DNA of 64,000 bases from Lachancea mirantina. Taxonomy: Eukaryota; Ascomycota; Saccharomycetes; Saccharomycetales; Saccharomycetaceae. Made by a program: the position numbers and the translations under genes. The stretch lies in NCBI GenBank assembly GCA_900074745.1, contig LT598467.1, forward strand, positions 1,302,001 through 1,366,000, read 5' to 3'. Within the stretch, counting starts at the first letter, position 1; every line of letters begins with the position of its first letter. This document shows positions 9,892 through 20,320 of this stretch, one piece after another. The notes under the pieces were generated by a model. That model searched no databases. It saw only the letters and a program-made list of their open reading frames with translations, and was not told where the DNA came from.

Positions 9892-11280
9892 TCATACTGC
9901 TGGCTCTGGTACTGGAACCGTTTCCTGTTCTACTAGCACTTGGTCGACTTCCATATCGGTGGCGCTGTTGTCGTATTCTCCTACCACTACGATTTTTTGA
10001 TTCTTGCATTTAACGTCGTAGTAGGCGTCGTCTCTGGAGACACCAGCCAGCTGGACCATGGGAGCAACGTCGACGTAATCGCCGCCTATAAGAGGTTTGT
10101 TAGCTTCTTTAGAATGTAAGCTTTCTACGTCGTCGTCGTCGTCGAGATAGAATTCTTGCGGTCTCGTGGCGCTGACGTGAAATATCTGGGAATTTTCGAC
10201 GCTGTTCCTCCATTGGAGCCAATCGTCACGACCTTGTATCAATACGCCTATGAGCATCGAGGGATCCATTTCGGATATGTGCATTTTGTTGAAACGGGCA
10301 TAGTGTACCGAGCGTAATTTTTCGACTGGTGACTCAATTCCAGCGAGATCGGTCTGTGGTGAGTGTGGGTCTAAATACAAGAGGTAGTCCTCGAGTAAAC
10401 CGAAAAAATATAACGACGACGAAGGCCGACCTCCCGAAATTCCCACAGACTGGGGCGACGCCAGAAGCTGTTTCAAACTATCCCAATATCGCTCGTTGAC
10501 ACCTGAAAGTCCCAGTTTCACGCCCAATAGAAGTAAAATATTGGCCTCGGATTTTTTGTCGAAAACTTGATCCATTTCTTCTTCGTAGACATCCGCAGAA
10601 TCCGTAGAGATAATACATGTGTCGATGCCGCTTTCATACCCAAATTCTTCCACTAAAGCCTTGATACTGAGCGAAGTCGCTGAGGGTCCAAACCATTCGC
10701 CCGCAGACTTGCCCGAAAGTTTACGGCCCTTTTCCACGAATCGATGCAGCGAAAACGGCGCGTCGTGTTTGTCCTCGAACCAAGATACAAGTTCCAGCTC
10801 TTTTGAGCTTAAAATCTCTGAGGTGGCATTTTCGGGCACTCTGTACTCGCGACCCAATTTTAGACGTTGCAAAGCGTTCCCCAGCAAAGTTTGGCCCGTT
10901 CTTATCATACACCCCCATCCGATATCGCTGCAAAAAGAATCTGGATGATTTAATGCATTATCCAGCGTATTCAACGGGTTATCTCTGAAGAGCGTACTAA
11001 AATTAAGTGGTGATGGGCCCTCGGGATCTCTTAAAATCGGTTCAAACCGAGTTCTGTAAGTGAAATGAATTATTGACTCCACATCCGCCAAAAATTGACG
11101 ATTCCAACCGAAATTACGGTTGAAAAGCTGTCCAAAAACTCCGTAACCACTGGCTCCACCCTCATCTTGTTCTGTATCTCCCTTGATTGCACCATAACTC
11201 TTCCCCAAAACCGTCACCACACTATTATCGTTACACTCCAGTTCACCAAACTGCTGTGACACTCTATGTAGGAAATCCAT
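9892..11280 (-). CDS. ATG4: Cysteine protease Atg4 (Atg8 processing and deconjugation)
   Basis: Cleaves the C-terminus of Atg8 to expose the conjugation glycine and later removes lipidated Atg8 from membranes during autophagy. The catalytic Cys is in DIGWGCMIRTGQ (Cys124) and the Asp/His pair in YLDPHSPQ (Asp304, His306), numbering from the ATG at 11280. That start (MDFLHRVSQQFGE) resembles the S. cerevisiae N-terminus. Another in-frame ATG at 11379 would add 33 residues without obvious family character and leave only 48 bp to SQS1, so the shorter form of 462 residues is preferred. The C-terminus is acidic, with IVVVGEYD then a DMEVDQVLVEQE tail. Gene order SSU72-ATG4-SQS1 equals YNL222-224. 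Confidence 0.93.
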   Translation of the reverse strand: MDFLHRVSQQFGELECNDNSVVTVLGKSYGAIKGDTEQDEGGASGYGVFGQLFNRNFGWNRQFLADVESIIHFTYRTRFEPILRDPEGPSPLNFSTLFRDNPLNTLDNALNHPDSFCSDIGWGCMIRTGQTLLGNALQRLKLGREYRVPENATSEILSSKELELVSWFEDKHDAPFSLHRFVEKGRKLSGKSAGEWFGPSATSLSIKALVEEFGYESGIDTCIISTDSADVYEEEMDQVFDKKSEANILLLLGVKLGLSGVNERYWDSLKQLLASPQSVGISGGRPSSSLYFFGLLEDYLLYLDPHSPQTDLAGIESPVEKLRSVHYARFNKMHISEMDPSMLIGVLIQGRDDWLQWRNSVENSQIFHVSATRPQEFYLDDDDDVESLHSKEANKPLIGGDYVDVAPMVQLAGVSRDDAYYDVKCKNQKIVVVGEYDNSATDMEVDQVLVEQETVPVPEPAV

Positions 11281-11427
11281 ACTGGGATCGAGGACTTTTA
11301 TTGTGACTCTTATACCAGGTTTCTTGTGTAGACAGTGATAAACTAGATCAACGATCAATATTAATTTCACATGAACCATCTTATACTAAATATCACCAAT
11401 CCACCAAACTGAAGCAGGTACAAAACG

Positions 11428-13443
11428 ATGGCCAAAAAGGCTTTGTCTCGTCGAGACAAGAAGAAGGGCAATAAGCCGGCTGGGGGAGCGAATCTTAAGC
11501 GACACAAGACCATGGAAGGGTCAAATTTAAACCGTAAATCAAAGAGTAAGAACAAGAATGGGAGATATTATCCCGTGGGAGGAGGAGACTTGCACAATCC
11601 TGATATGATAGATGATTACTACTTTGGACATGAATACGACAAGAATTCGATGCGCATGGGTGGTTTTAGGCCCGGTAAGCCTGGACAAGAAACCGACGTT
11701 ATGCAACAGCAACCGTTAAGGAAGCGGCCTGTTGAATTCATAAAGGCGAAGGATGTGTACGATCCGTCTCACGATCTTATAATGAAGCTTCGTGAACAGT
11801 ATGATAGACAGAAGTTGGGGGCCAAGGCACAAGAAACTGAAGAACCGGTACGAAAAGAGCAGAAAACCAGTATACGAGATATTCCGGACGAAGCCCTTTT
11901 CTTCGAAGATGGAGAGCCCAGTGCGGAAGTTTCGAGTATAAAGACTGTCTTGGTAGATGAAGAAGGACCCAAGAAGCGTGAGGACGATATCACAGAGTTT
12001 CAGGACTATTTGACGGTTGGGAAAGCTCAGCTTAACTTACAGGAAGACCAAAACGGTGGAGTTTATGTGAAGAAGCATTACATGGAGGAGGAGGACGATG
12101 GAGAGGAGGATAGTGTGGAGCTTGACTCTTTGTCTGAAGAAGCTATACTTTTGGATGAAAGCGATGACCAAGTGTCGCTGTCGTCCACGATAGGAAATCT
12201 TTCTATTGGCGGGACAGAAAGTAACACAGAAGATGCCGAAAATTTAGAGGTGAGAATCGCGCCAGAATCTGAAGCAGAAGTGCCAGAATTTGGGTTTGTC
12301 GAGGAGGACTACATCAATATCTCGGAAGTTGCTGTCACTAATGTTAGGCTTGGTGGGAATGCGAACTCCTACTATTTAAGCAGTTATCGTTTTCTAGGTG
12401 ACAACGAGCCACGTTGGGTAGATGAACAGGATCTGGTGGACTACGTTTTCGAACTCGGACTGCCAGAAGAAAGAGTAGGGCCATATTTGAAATATGTGGT
12501 TGATTCTTTGACTCCCGGATCTGAGCAGGACAGTCTACAGTTGCGAATCGATAGAGAAGCAGAAGCTATGCAGGAATCGAGTTCCGAAGAGAGCGATGCG
12601 GATTCCATTTCTGACATTTTCATTGGCAACGACGAGAAAGAGAACATCCAAGATCTGATAGCATACACGATGAAATACGAGAAGACAAGGAATCAGCAAT
12701 TTGATACCAAAAGTATATCCACTTCGGGTAAAGGAGCCAAGAAGAGGTTACTCGTAGACGAAGCGCTAGATCTTGACGAAGACTTGAAATTGGAACTGCA
12801 GGACAAATTTTTGACTCGGAACGATCACCATCGCAAGAAACGTCAAGCAAAGGAGAATTACATCTCAGATCAAAATAGGAAATCAACTGATTTGTTTGTG
12901 AAATATCCGTACGGTTTTCATGTACAAAACATCAAGGACGAGTTCGAAGCGTTTCTAACAAGAAATCATACTCAACTCGCATTTCCACCTTTCGATCCAA
13001 ATGGTAACAAGGTTGTAGCCAAATTTGCAGAGGCGTACTGTACAAAGCCTAAAAAGGCTGGCAAAAATGGTAAAACCTTCGTGGTTGCAGAAAAGGTCAA
13101 GAGAACGAAATGGAGTACTCCAGATTACAATTACATCAATCAGCTCTTGAACCGGAGACGCGTTTTCATGCGTATCGATGTTCGCAGACCTGTTGCAGAA
13201 AGACCGACTTCAGAAAAGTCTTCCTCGGGTAAGGGCAAATTCCACGTCAAAGAGGGAACCATAGTTGGCGCCGATGCTCCAGAGATTAGCCGTGACAATA
13301 TTGGCAGAAGAATGCTAGAAAGTCTTGGCTGGTCAACGGGTCAGGGACTTGGAGTTGATGGAAATCAAGGTATAAGTGAACCCATTTTCGCTACTGTTAA
13401 AAAGTCCAAAAGTGGTTTACGTCATTCTAACCTTGAGGTTTAG
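11428..13443 (+). CDS. SQS1: G-patch/R3H protein Sqs1 (Pfa1), activator of the Prp43 helicase
   Basis: Sqs1/Pfa1 stimulates the DEAH helicase Prp43 in ribosome biogenesis and has been linked to splicing. The 671-residue protein starts with a basic head (MAKKALSRRDKKKGNK), passes through long acidic, Ser-rich disordered stretches with dense Glu/Asp/Ser around 205-240, then a central/C-terminal R3H-type region (about 490-570) and ends with a G-patch at about 620-665 (NIGRRMLESLGWSTGQGLG). S. cerevisiae Sqs1 is about 767 residues, the difference lying in the linkers. It is transcribed divergently from ATG4. Confidence 0.92.
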   Translation: MAKKALSRRDKKKGNKPAGGANLKRHKTMEGSNLNRKSKSKNKNGRYYPVGGGDLHNPDMIDDYYFGHEYDKNSMRMGGFRPGKPGQETDVMQQQPLRKRPVEFIKAKDVYDPSHDLIMKLREQYDRQKLGAKAQETEEPVRKEQKTSIRDIPDEALFFEDGEPSAEVSSIKTVLVDEEGPKKREDDITEFQDYLTVGKAQLNLQEDQNGGVYVKKHYMEEEDDGEEDSVELDSLSEEAILLDESDDQVSLSSTIGNLSIGGTESNTEDAENLEVRIAPESEAEVPEFGFVEEDYINISEVAVTNVRLGGNANSYYLSSYRFLGDNEPRWVDEQDLVDYVFELGLPEERVGPYLKYVVDSLTPGSEQDSLQLRIDREAEAMQESSSEESDADSISDIFIGNDEKENIQDLIAYTMKYEKTRNQQFDTKSISTSGKGAKKRLLVDEALDLDEDLKLELQDKFLTRNDHHRKKRQAKENYISDQNRKSTDLFVKYPYGFHVQNIKDEFEAFLTRNHTQLAFPPFDPNGNKVVAKFAEAYCTKPKKAGKNGKTFVVAEKVKRTKWSTPDYNYINQLLNRRRVFMRIDVRRPVAERPTSEKSSSGKGKFHVKEGTIVGADAPEISRDNIGRRMLESLGWSTGQGLGVDGNQGISEPIFATVKKSKSGLRHSNLEV

Positions 13444-13715
13444 AGGAAGCAATTCATTTTTAAGCTGGGTTTTAACTTCATTTTACTGAAAAAGAGGATT
13501 CGGCACATACAATTAGGTTTCAAGAAAACGTGTTAAGGCCCCTAACGTCAAATGCGTCGGCGCCTCATCGCGTGTTTGTGTCTTGAAGTTATTTTCGTTT
13601 GTGTCTCGGACTATATAAGAATTAGTATGGAAAGTCGTGTTTATGAAATGAAAAAGTCATCGCGGTATCAACAAAAACACAACACAACATCCAATACTAA
13701 GCAAAAAAAAAGTCG
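13444..13715. other. SQS1-CNM67 intergenic spacer
   Basis: 272 bp containing the SQS1 3' flank and CNM67 promoter. A TATATAAG lies near 13611-13618, about 100 bp before the CNM67 start, and an A9 run lies just before the ATG. A short open frame at 13552-13758 overlaps the real start and has no support. Confidence 0.4.
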
Positions 13716-16607
13716 ATGCTGGGACTGGGATCAACCAGTATTTATGGGCCGACCATAGAGAGTGCGCCTTCAACTTTTAGCGAAGAAGAACGCTACGATT
13801 ACGATGATCAGGAGACCGATGAGAACGATGAAGGTGGAATTTCCATAGGGCGTCTGAGAGTTGAACAGGGATTTAGTTTCAGATCCTTTATTGATCATAT
13901 AAATGCTAAGACCAAAGCTTTGGCTATGGCACGAGAGTTGGATACGAAACGGGGCACTTTACACAATGACGTTACGATGAGTGCGGGGTCGATCGATAGT
14001 GAGAATAGTACATCTACCGATGCTACGAACGAGAAGACCAATGGCTCGAATCGCAGAATTCCGTCTGGTGCTCGTGCTCGTACTCATACCTCGGTGAGCG
14101 AACCAAATTTGCGGGTTTCAACACCTGTTAAGGGTGTACGCGCCAACAACGGCAACGTCGCAGAGTCTCAAAATAACACAATCAGCGATCTGTTGATTCA
14201 GTCAACCCCCTTGATCTCAGATAAAAATAATACTTCTTTGAGAAATCAACAGCCCAAAGATTTGCTGCGTGGTAAGCTTATAGAAAATTGCAACGTACAG
14301 AACGGAGACACTGACGAAACGCGGTTAAGCCACCACGCGGATCAGCATCTTGAAAGCGAAATACAAATGCTAAGGAAAGAACTGAAGCGGCACGAAAACA
14401 TTCTTACCGACAAACAACGTGAAGTGGACAGGCTTAATGCGGTTTTGGTCGAAAGAGATGAAGAGTTGGCCAATGTGAAGGATGCAAGAGATCAGGAAAA
14501 GCATAATTTTACAATGCTGAATAAAGATTTCGAGAGTTTGAAAACGGTTACTTCCGCAAATGAACGCGAGAAAAACGAAGAGATTTTCCAGGTTGTGAAC
14601 GAGAATGAAGATTTGAAAGCAAAGTTACAGGAAAACTCGGCAGGCAAACAAGAAATCACCAAACTCGAATCACTTGTCGCGAAAAATCGGCTTCAAATTG
14701 AGGCGCTCCAAAAGGAAGCTCGAGATCGACTCGCAGAACATGAACTTAAGCTTGATGAGGCAAGTTCCGCCTTGTCCGACTCTCGGGATTCTGTGCGTGT
14801 TCTTCAAGAACAAGTCGCTGCACTCCGCTCAGAAAACGCAAATAAGGATAACATAATTGAAAAGTTATCTGCGGACATTTCATCAAAAGAGGAAACCTCC
14901 AAAGAAATTTCCCGGAGTAGAGATGCCCTCAAAGATCGCACCTCGGAATTGGAGCAACAATTAGATAAAACGAGCAAGCTTCTAAGTGATCTCACCTCAC
15001 AGAAGCACTATTCTGAACAAGAGAATCTTTTACTGTCGGAGCAGCTGGGCAAGAGATCTGAACTGATTGATAGCTTAGAAGAAGAGATCAGAAGTATGTC
15101 AGAAACCTACAAGGCTCTTAAAGGTCAATCTGACAATGAGAGGGAAAAATTAACATCAAAGCTGACAGTTGCGCAGCTTCAAATCTCGAATTTAGAAAGT
15201 CAGATAAAACACAATCAGACAGAACATAGCGAGGTCCTTTCCCGTTCAGAGCTTCTGGAAGCTCAAAAAACTGGTCTCGAGAGTCTGCGGTGCGGACTTC
15301 AAGAGACAAATGAGCATCTTCAAAATATCGTCGAGAACTTGGCGCAAAACTCCAAGAAACAGTTGGAAGCCGTCAACCGCTTGGGATTAGAGACACATGA
15401 CAGGTGGGAAAAAGACACCAAAACGTTTGACGATATGCGGTGTGAAGCAACTGAAAAGCAAAAGGAATTGGTAGTTGTGACTGAAAAATTACAAGTCGCT
15501 GAATCTCATCTGCGGCACGCAAAACAGGCTCAATCGGATTTGGAAAGCTATTTAAAACAGGTGAAACTGTTTGGTATAAATCTCGGAGAATCGATATGGG
15601 AGCTGTTTACAACTAAAAACTATGAGAGCGGGCTGGATTCCATTTTCATGGTAAATTTTCCTGATTTGGTGGCCTTCCGCAGTGCTGATGAAGTGAAGCA
15701 GAGCGATGCTATTCGAGAATTAAGATCTGCTAACGTCATCGAAATTAACAATTTCAAAAGCATTATAGAAGAGAAATTAAAACCAAGAATCGCGGAACTT
15801 GAAACTAGCAATAGCGAGTTAAAGGCACAATATGAGCAGGCTCAAGAAGCTGTCTTGGCGAAAGCGGCCGAAGCGAAAGACTTGCAGAGCAGAGTTCTTT
15901 CGCTCATGAGTGACAAAGAAGCTGATATTCAATACAGAACAACTTTGAGCAAGGAAGTAGAAGAGTGCAGGACTCGAATTTTGGCGAATAAAGAAGAGCA
16001 TTCTATCAAACTTGTCGAAATCACTAAAACACTTAGTGGAGAAGTGAATTCTCTAAGCGATGAAATAAAAACCAAGAACGCCGAACTTCTAAATAAGCAA
16101 ATTGAACTTGATGAACAAATCGGAGTTTGCAAGGAGCTCGAAGAGAAGCTCGTGCTTGCTAATCAGAACCTGGATAGGACACTTGGTGACCAAAGTAAAG
16201 TTATCGATTTCAAAATGGCTAGTCGCACCAGACCTCATCTGTCTCGCAAATTATACGATAGCTTAATGTTAGACGCGGTCAACGACCTGAATCTGGTGGA
16301 GGTGCAGAACATTTTGAAAAATATCATCATTTTGTTGGAGACTCCTCTGTCAAAGCTCACCAAGAAAATGCCGCTGGTCAGCATCTATTTGAGGTACGAG
16401 AGAACCATATGCCTGCACTTTGCCAACAAATTGCACTTTTTGATATTCAACGAAACAATCAACATCAAACGTTACACGAATATCGCATATGCTCAGTACA
16501 ACGAAGATCATGATATTTGCCATATCCAGCACCCGCTGGAAGCCTGCTTGGAGGATCTTTACGCTGAGTTGTGCTCGCGATTATCGATTTCGTCACACAC
16601 GATTTGA
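13716..16607 (+). CDS. CNM67: Spindle pole body outer plaque coiled-coil protein Cnm67
   Basis: Cnm67 is the spacer between central and outer plaques of the spindle pole body and anchors cytoplasmic microtubule nucleation. The N-terminal 200 residues are acidic/Ser-rich and disordered. From about 215 to 830 the protein is an almost continuous coiled coil of heptads rich in Glu, Lys, Leu and Gln, with one non-coil break around 620-650 (LFGINLGESIWELF). The globular C-terminal domain (about 850-963) has KKMPLVSIYLRYER, NIKRYTNIAYAQYN and HPLEACLEDLYAEL, as in the S. cerevisiae protein, where this end binds Spc42. At 963 residues it is far longer than the 581 of S. cerevisiae. Position between SQS1 and JJJ1 matches YNL225C. 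Confidence 0.92.
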   Translation: MLGLGSTSIYGPTIESAPSTFSEEERYDYDDQETDENDEGGISIGRLRVEQGFSFRSFIDHINAKTKALAMARELDTKRGTLHNDVTMSAGSIDSENSTSTDATNEKTNGSNRRIPSGARARTHTSVSEPNLRVSTPVKGVRANNGNVAESQNNTISDLLIQSTPLISDKNNTSLRNQQPKDLLRGKLIENCNVQNGDTDETRLSHHADQHLESEIQMLRKELKRHENILTDKQREVDRLNAVLVERDEELANVKDARDQEKHNFTMLNKDFESLKTVTSANEREKNEEIFQVVNENEDLKAKLQENSAGKQEITKLESLVAKNRLQIEALQKEARDRLAEHELKLDEASSALSDSRDSVRVLQEQVAALRSENANKDNIIEKLSADISSKEETSKEISRSRDALKDRTSELEQQLDKTSKLLSDLTSQKHYSEQENLLLSEQLGKRSELIDSLEEEIRSMSETYKALKGQSDNEREKLTSKLTVAQLQISNLESQIKHNQTEHSEVLSRSELLEAQKTGLESLRCGLQETNEHLQNIVENLAQNSKKQLEAVNRLGLETHDRWEKDTKTFDDMRCEATEKQKELVVVTEKLQVAESHLRHAKQAQSDLESYLKQVKLFGINLGESIWELFTTKNYESGLDSIFMVNFPDLVAFRSADEVKQSDAIRELRSANVIEINNFKSIIEEKLKPRIAELETSNSELKAQYEQAQEAVLAKAAEAKDLQSRVLSLMSDKEADIQYRTTLSKEVEECRTRILANKEEHSIKLVEITKTLSGEVNSLSDEIKTKNAELLNKQIELDEQIGVCKELEEKLVLANQNLDRTLGDQSKVIDFKMASRTRPHLSRKLYDSLMLDAVNDLNLVEVQNILKNIIILLETPLSKLTKKMPLVSIYLRYERTICLHFANKLHFLIFNETINIKRYTNIAYAQYNEDHDICHIQHPLEACLEDLYAELCSRLSISSHTI

Positions 16608-16820
16608 GATATCGATTGTCTTCCGCGATGAGCAAGAAAGCTTCAACAACTAAAATTCAGTCAAAAGAACAATGTGAGCATTCATTATCAGCCAGTGTAT
16701 CTATAATCAGCATTTCCAATCTCTTAAGTTCAGACAATCTAATTCTCCATAGTGATTTTGTCTTAAGGTGGTTTGGTTTTTTTTATCATTACAAGAGTCG
16801 CGTCCATTCAATAAAAACTT

Positions 16821-18566
16821 ATGAAAGCATGTTACTATGAACTTTTGGGCGTCCAATCCGATGCATCTGACTCTGATCTCAAGAAAGCTTATCGAAAGCA
16901 GGCTCTTGTATACCACCCTGACAAAAATCGCGAGAATATCGAAGAGGCGACGGACACGTTTGCTGCGATTAGAGCAGCTTATGAAGTACTGTCTGATCCC
17001 CAGGAAAGGGCTTGGTATGACAGTCACAAGGACCAAATTTTGAACGATGACTTGAACTCCTATGACGACAATGACGGTTTCTATTCCGGCGAAGTTGATC
17101 CCGAGATAACAGGGACGACCATCGAAAATCTCTTGAGATTTTTCAATCCAGCCCTGTACACGCGTATTGACGATACCGCAGCCGGTCTGTATCAAATTGC
17201 AGGCAAAGTCTTTGCCAAATTAGCCACTGAAGAAGTTGTCAGTGGCAGAAGGGCAGGCTTATCTAATTTCAATATTCTGAAAGATGATGTTTTCGAATCG
17301 AGTATTGGGACACGCGGTTATGGTGTTGCTTGCGCCCAATATGCGTCAACTCTTGAGTCGATGCTGTTCCCACCATTTGGCGTTACAAGCACCGATTATG
17401 AGTTGATTAGAGAATTTTACAAAAAATGGTCCGGATTCAGTACAACGAAAAGTTTTAGCTGGAAGGATGAATATATCTATTCCCGAAACTACGACCGTAA
17501 AACGAAGCGAGAAATCAACAAACGTAACGAAAAACTGCGGCAACAAGCCAAGTCTGAATACAACAAAACCGTTAAGAGATTTGTCGCTTTTGTGAAAAAA
17601 CTGGACAAACGTGTCAAGGAAGGTGCCAAAAAGCTCGAACAAGAGAGAAGAAGAAAATTGCAAGAAAGTTTGAAAAGGCAAATCCAGAAAGATCGTGAAG
17701 CAAACTTGAAGAACGGGGAAGACAATTTCAAGCTTCAAAGTTGGCAAACTGTAGATCACAAAGATTGGGAAGAGTTCAAACCAAATCATAGCGATGGAGA
17801 CGATGAGCCCAAAGAAATTATCATATATGAGTGCTTTTTGTGCAATAAGAACTTCAAATCCCCAAATCAGCTAGAGAACCATAACAGCACGAAACTCCAT
17901 AAGCGGAAGATGAAAGAACTACAACGGGAGATGCGAGAGGAAAGCCTAGTGCTGGGTCTCGACGCGGTTTCGGACGTAGATGACTTTGATTCTGCAGACG
18001 AGTTTACCCTGGAGGAGGAAAGCCAAATGGTAAGCCCTTCTGGTAACGAGGAAACGTATACGGAGCGCAGCATAGACGAAATAAATGCAGAACTTGAGCG
18101 CATTCAAAAGGAACTGGAGGAAGTAAGTTCTGAGTCTGATGACACCAGTGAATCGCCAGAAATTGACGATCTGATAGATTCTGATACAACTGAGGCTAAC
18201 GATCTCCGCCAATCAGGGGAAAATTTCGAGTTTCAAGAATCTGCAGAAACGTCGCAGAAAGACGAACTAGCCAAACTTTTGGAATCACTTGACGTTTCTG
18301 ATAACAACGAGTCCGCGGATGTATGGAACTCGAACAAAAAGGCGCGACGGAAGGCAAGACAACGTAAGGGACCACGTGAAGACAATGTCGCTGATCAGTT
18401 GAACGTGCAAACCGGTAATAGCGAGTTTACGTGTGGACAGTGTCAAACGGAGCACGATTCGCGTAATGCGCTTTTCCGACATATAGACGCTTCAGGACAC
18501 GCTTCGCACCTATCGAAACTGAAAAATAAAATCAACAAGTCCAAAAAGAAGAAAAGCAAGAAGTGA
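16821..18566 (+). CDS. JJJ1: J-domain co-chaperone Jjj1 of cytosolic 60S biogenesis
   Basis: Partner of the Hsp70 Ssa with Rei1, needed to release the export factor Arx1 from pre-60S particles. The N-terminal J-domain (1-70) has the HPD motif at His32-Asp34. Next come a middle domain with [18 protein letters not shown] and a charged helix of Lys/Arg/Glu (about 235-300). Two C2H2 fingers follow: [19 protein letters not shown] with HKRKM at about 335-360, and [19 protein letters not shown] at about 535-555. The tail is very Lys-rich. At 581 residues it is near the 590 of S. cerevisiae. Neighbours CNM67 and URE2 match YNL225-YNL229. Confidence 0.97.
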   Translation: MKACYYELLGVQSDASDSDLKKAYRKQALVYHPDKNRENIEEATDTFAAIRAAYEVLSDPQERAWYDSHKDQILNDDLNSYDDNDGFYSGEVDPEITGTTIENLLRFFNPALYTRIDDTAAGLYQIAGKVFAKLATEEVVSGRRAGLSNFNILKDDVFESSIGTRGYGVACAQYASTLESMLFPPFGVTSTDYELIREFYKKWSGFSTTKSFSWKDEYIYSRNYDRKTKREINKRNEKLRQQAKSEYNKTVKRFVAFVKKLDKRVKEGAKKLEQERRRKLQESLKRQIQKDREANLKNGEDNFKLQSWQTVDHKDWEEFKPNHSDGDDEPKEIIIYECFLCNKNFKSPNQLENHNSTKLHKRKMKELQREMREESLVLGLDAVSDVDDFDSADEFTLEEESQMVSPSGNEETYTERSIDEINAELERIQKELEEVSSESDDTSESPEIDDLIDSDTTEANDLRQSGENFEFQESAETSQKDELAKLLESLDVSDNNESADVWNSNKKARRKARQRKGPREDNVADQLNVQTGNSEFTCGQCQTEHDSRNALFRHIDASGHASHLSKLKNKINKSKKKKSKK

Positions 18567-19270
18567 ATTCTCTCGTTAATCGGATTCCTTTTATGGAGAA
18601 ACCGTTGCAAGCATGCCAACATAATGTATAATAAAAAGTTACATCTGGTGAAAGAAAGAAAAGTCCGTTTTTCAAGATTCGAATCGTAAAATAAGCGTAA
18701 AATTCAGATCAAAGTGGTCAGATATTCCGCAAGTCTACGTACACCACCGTGTAACGGCTACATGACTAAACGGCTTTTCGAATGTCCCCTATGAACGGCA
18801 CTATTATCAGCTTACAAGGCTCATCTTTAACATCACAGAGGACGAGAAAAATTTTCGCTAGTTCCTATCCATTAAAGTCATCAAAAGTCATCGTCAAGTC
18901 ATCTTGGTTTGCAAGAAGCGACTTTAAAACTAGGTACAAACAAGTCTTTGTAGACCAAAAGCACTGGCAATTGGCAGCTTTTCACTTGATAATCGCTTGG
19001 TCATTTGATATTGTTAAAAAATAAGCAAGATTCCAGCTTAATACCGCGATTTTGAGCCGCTTCTTGGACTTGTTTTCAAAGGAGCAAAATTTCAGGCTTT
19101 TCAAAGCTAGAACAATATTTACAGAGATTAACGCTTGAATTTGGAGTCTGTGGGTCGTGTTTGAACTCCAAGACGTTTATTTGAGGCCTGTTTTTTTCGA
19201 ATAAATTAGGGTTAAGAAACAGGATTTCGGGAGAGAGCATATAAAATCTGACAGCATCGTGACTTCAAAT
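18567..19270. other. JJJ1-URE2 intergenic region
   Basis: About 700 bp, moderately AT-rich. It should hold the JJJ1 terminator and the URE2 promoter. A short open frame at 18782-19024 has no recognisable similarity and is not called. No clear binding sites or RNA gene seen. Confidence 0.4.
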
Positions 19271-20320
19271 ATGCAAGCACCAGGCGGACCAAGACAGCCA
19301 GGTTCAGGAAACGGGACGCCAGCCAATGCAGCGGTGTCCAATCTTTCCAGCGCGCTGCGCCAGGTGAATCTCGGAAACAGCAACACAGCGACAGACCAGT
19401 GCAATGTCAACTACGAGCTGAACAATCGCATAAATCAGCAGCAGCTTCTGGCAGAGGCTAGTCGCAATTCTTACATGGCACAGCAGGCAGAAATGCAACA
19501 GCAAGCGGCGTCACAGTCGTCGCAGTACGTGGGACCTTCGGAAATTGACAATTCGCGGATCGCTAAATTTTTCCAGAATCAGCCGGAAGAAGGCTATACC
19601 CTTTTCTCGCACAGGTCTGCACCAAACGGATTTAAAGTTGCCATTGTACTGAGCGAGTTGAAACTGCCATATCAGACGATTTTTTTAGAATTCAATTTGG
19701 GCGAGCATCGCGCGCCGGAATTTGTCGCCATCAATCCAAACGCTAGGGTACCCGCGTTGATCGACCACGCTTTGGACAACCTAGCGATATGGGAATCCGG
19801 CGCCATTATACTGCATCTCGTGAACAAATATTACAAAGAAACTGGGGATGCGCTTCTATGGTCCGATAACATGGCAGAACAGTCCCAAATAACCGCCTGG
19901 CTTTTCTTCCAAACTTCTGGTCATGCGCCCATGATTGGCCAGGCCCTGCATTTCAGATATTTCCATACTCAAAAAGTACCTAGCGCTGTCGAAAGGTACA
20001 CGGACGAAGTGAGAAGGGTGTACGGAGTTGTGGAAATGGCACTTGCTGAAAGAAGAGAGGCACTTATAATGGAGCTGGATACAGAAAATGCGGCAGCTTA
20101 TTCCGCAGGCACTACACCACTGTCGCAAAGTCGATTCTTCGAGTATCCAGTATGGCTTGTGGGCGACAAGATTACCGTTGCAGACCTGGCGTTCGTACCC
20201 TGGAACAACGTTGTCGATCGTATTGGCATAAATATCAAGATGGAGTTCCCAGAAGTATACAAGTGGACGAAGCGTATGATGAGAAGACCTGCGGTAATCA
20301 AAGCCCTTCGCGGAGAGTAG
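19271..20320 (+). CDS. URE2: Nitrogen catabolite repression regulator Ure2, GST-fold
   Basis: Ure2 binds and retains the GATA activator Gln3 in the cytoplasm under good nitrogen supply; the S. cerevisiae protein can form the [URE3] prion. The first ATG is at 19271 (MQAPGGPRQPG), giving 349 residues against 354. The GST-like domain (about 100-349) is almost unchanged: EGYTLFSHRSAPNGFKVAI, LGEHRAPEFV, NPNARVPALID, WESGAI and the end RRPAVIKALRGE. The N-terminal region keeps the conserved block SNLSSALRQVNLGN but is then Gln/Ala-rich instead of carrying the long Asn runs of the S. cerevisiae prion domain. The order JJJ1-URE2-ELA1-PDR16 equals YNL227-YNL231. Confidence 0.97.
   Translation: MQAPGGPRQPGSGNGTPANAAVSNLSSALRQVNLGNSNTATDQCNVNYELNNRINQQQLLAEASRNSYMAQQAEMQQQAASQSSQYVGPSEIDNSRIAKFFQNQPEEGYTLFSHRSAPNGFKVAIVLSELKLPYQTIFLEFNLGEHRAPEFVAINPNARVPALIDHALDNLAIWESGAIILHLVNKYYKETGDALLWSDNMAEQSQITAWLFFQTSGHAPMIGQALHFRYFHTQKVPSAVERYTDEVRRVYGVVEMALAERREALIMELDTENAAAYSAGTTPLSQSRFFEYPVWLVGDKITVADLAFVPWNNVVDRIGINIKMEFPEVYKWTKRMMRRPAVIKALRGE

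Noticed and set aside
11281-11379. N-terminal 33-residue extension of Atg4 from the ATG at 11379
   Set aside because: Not similar to Atg4 proteins, and would leave only 48 bp for a divergent promoter; kept as an alternative only.
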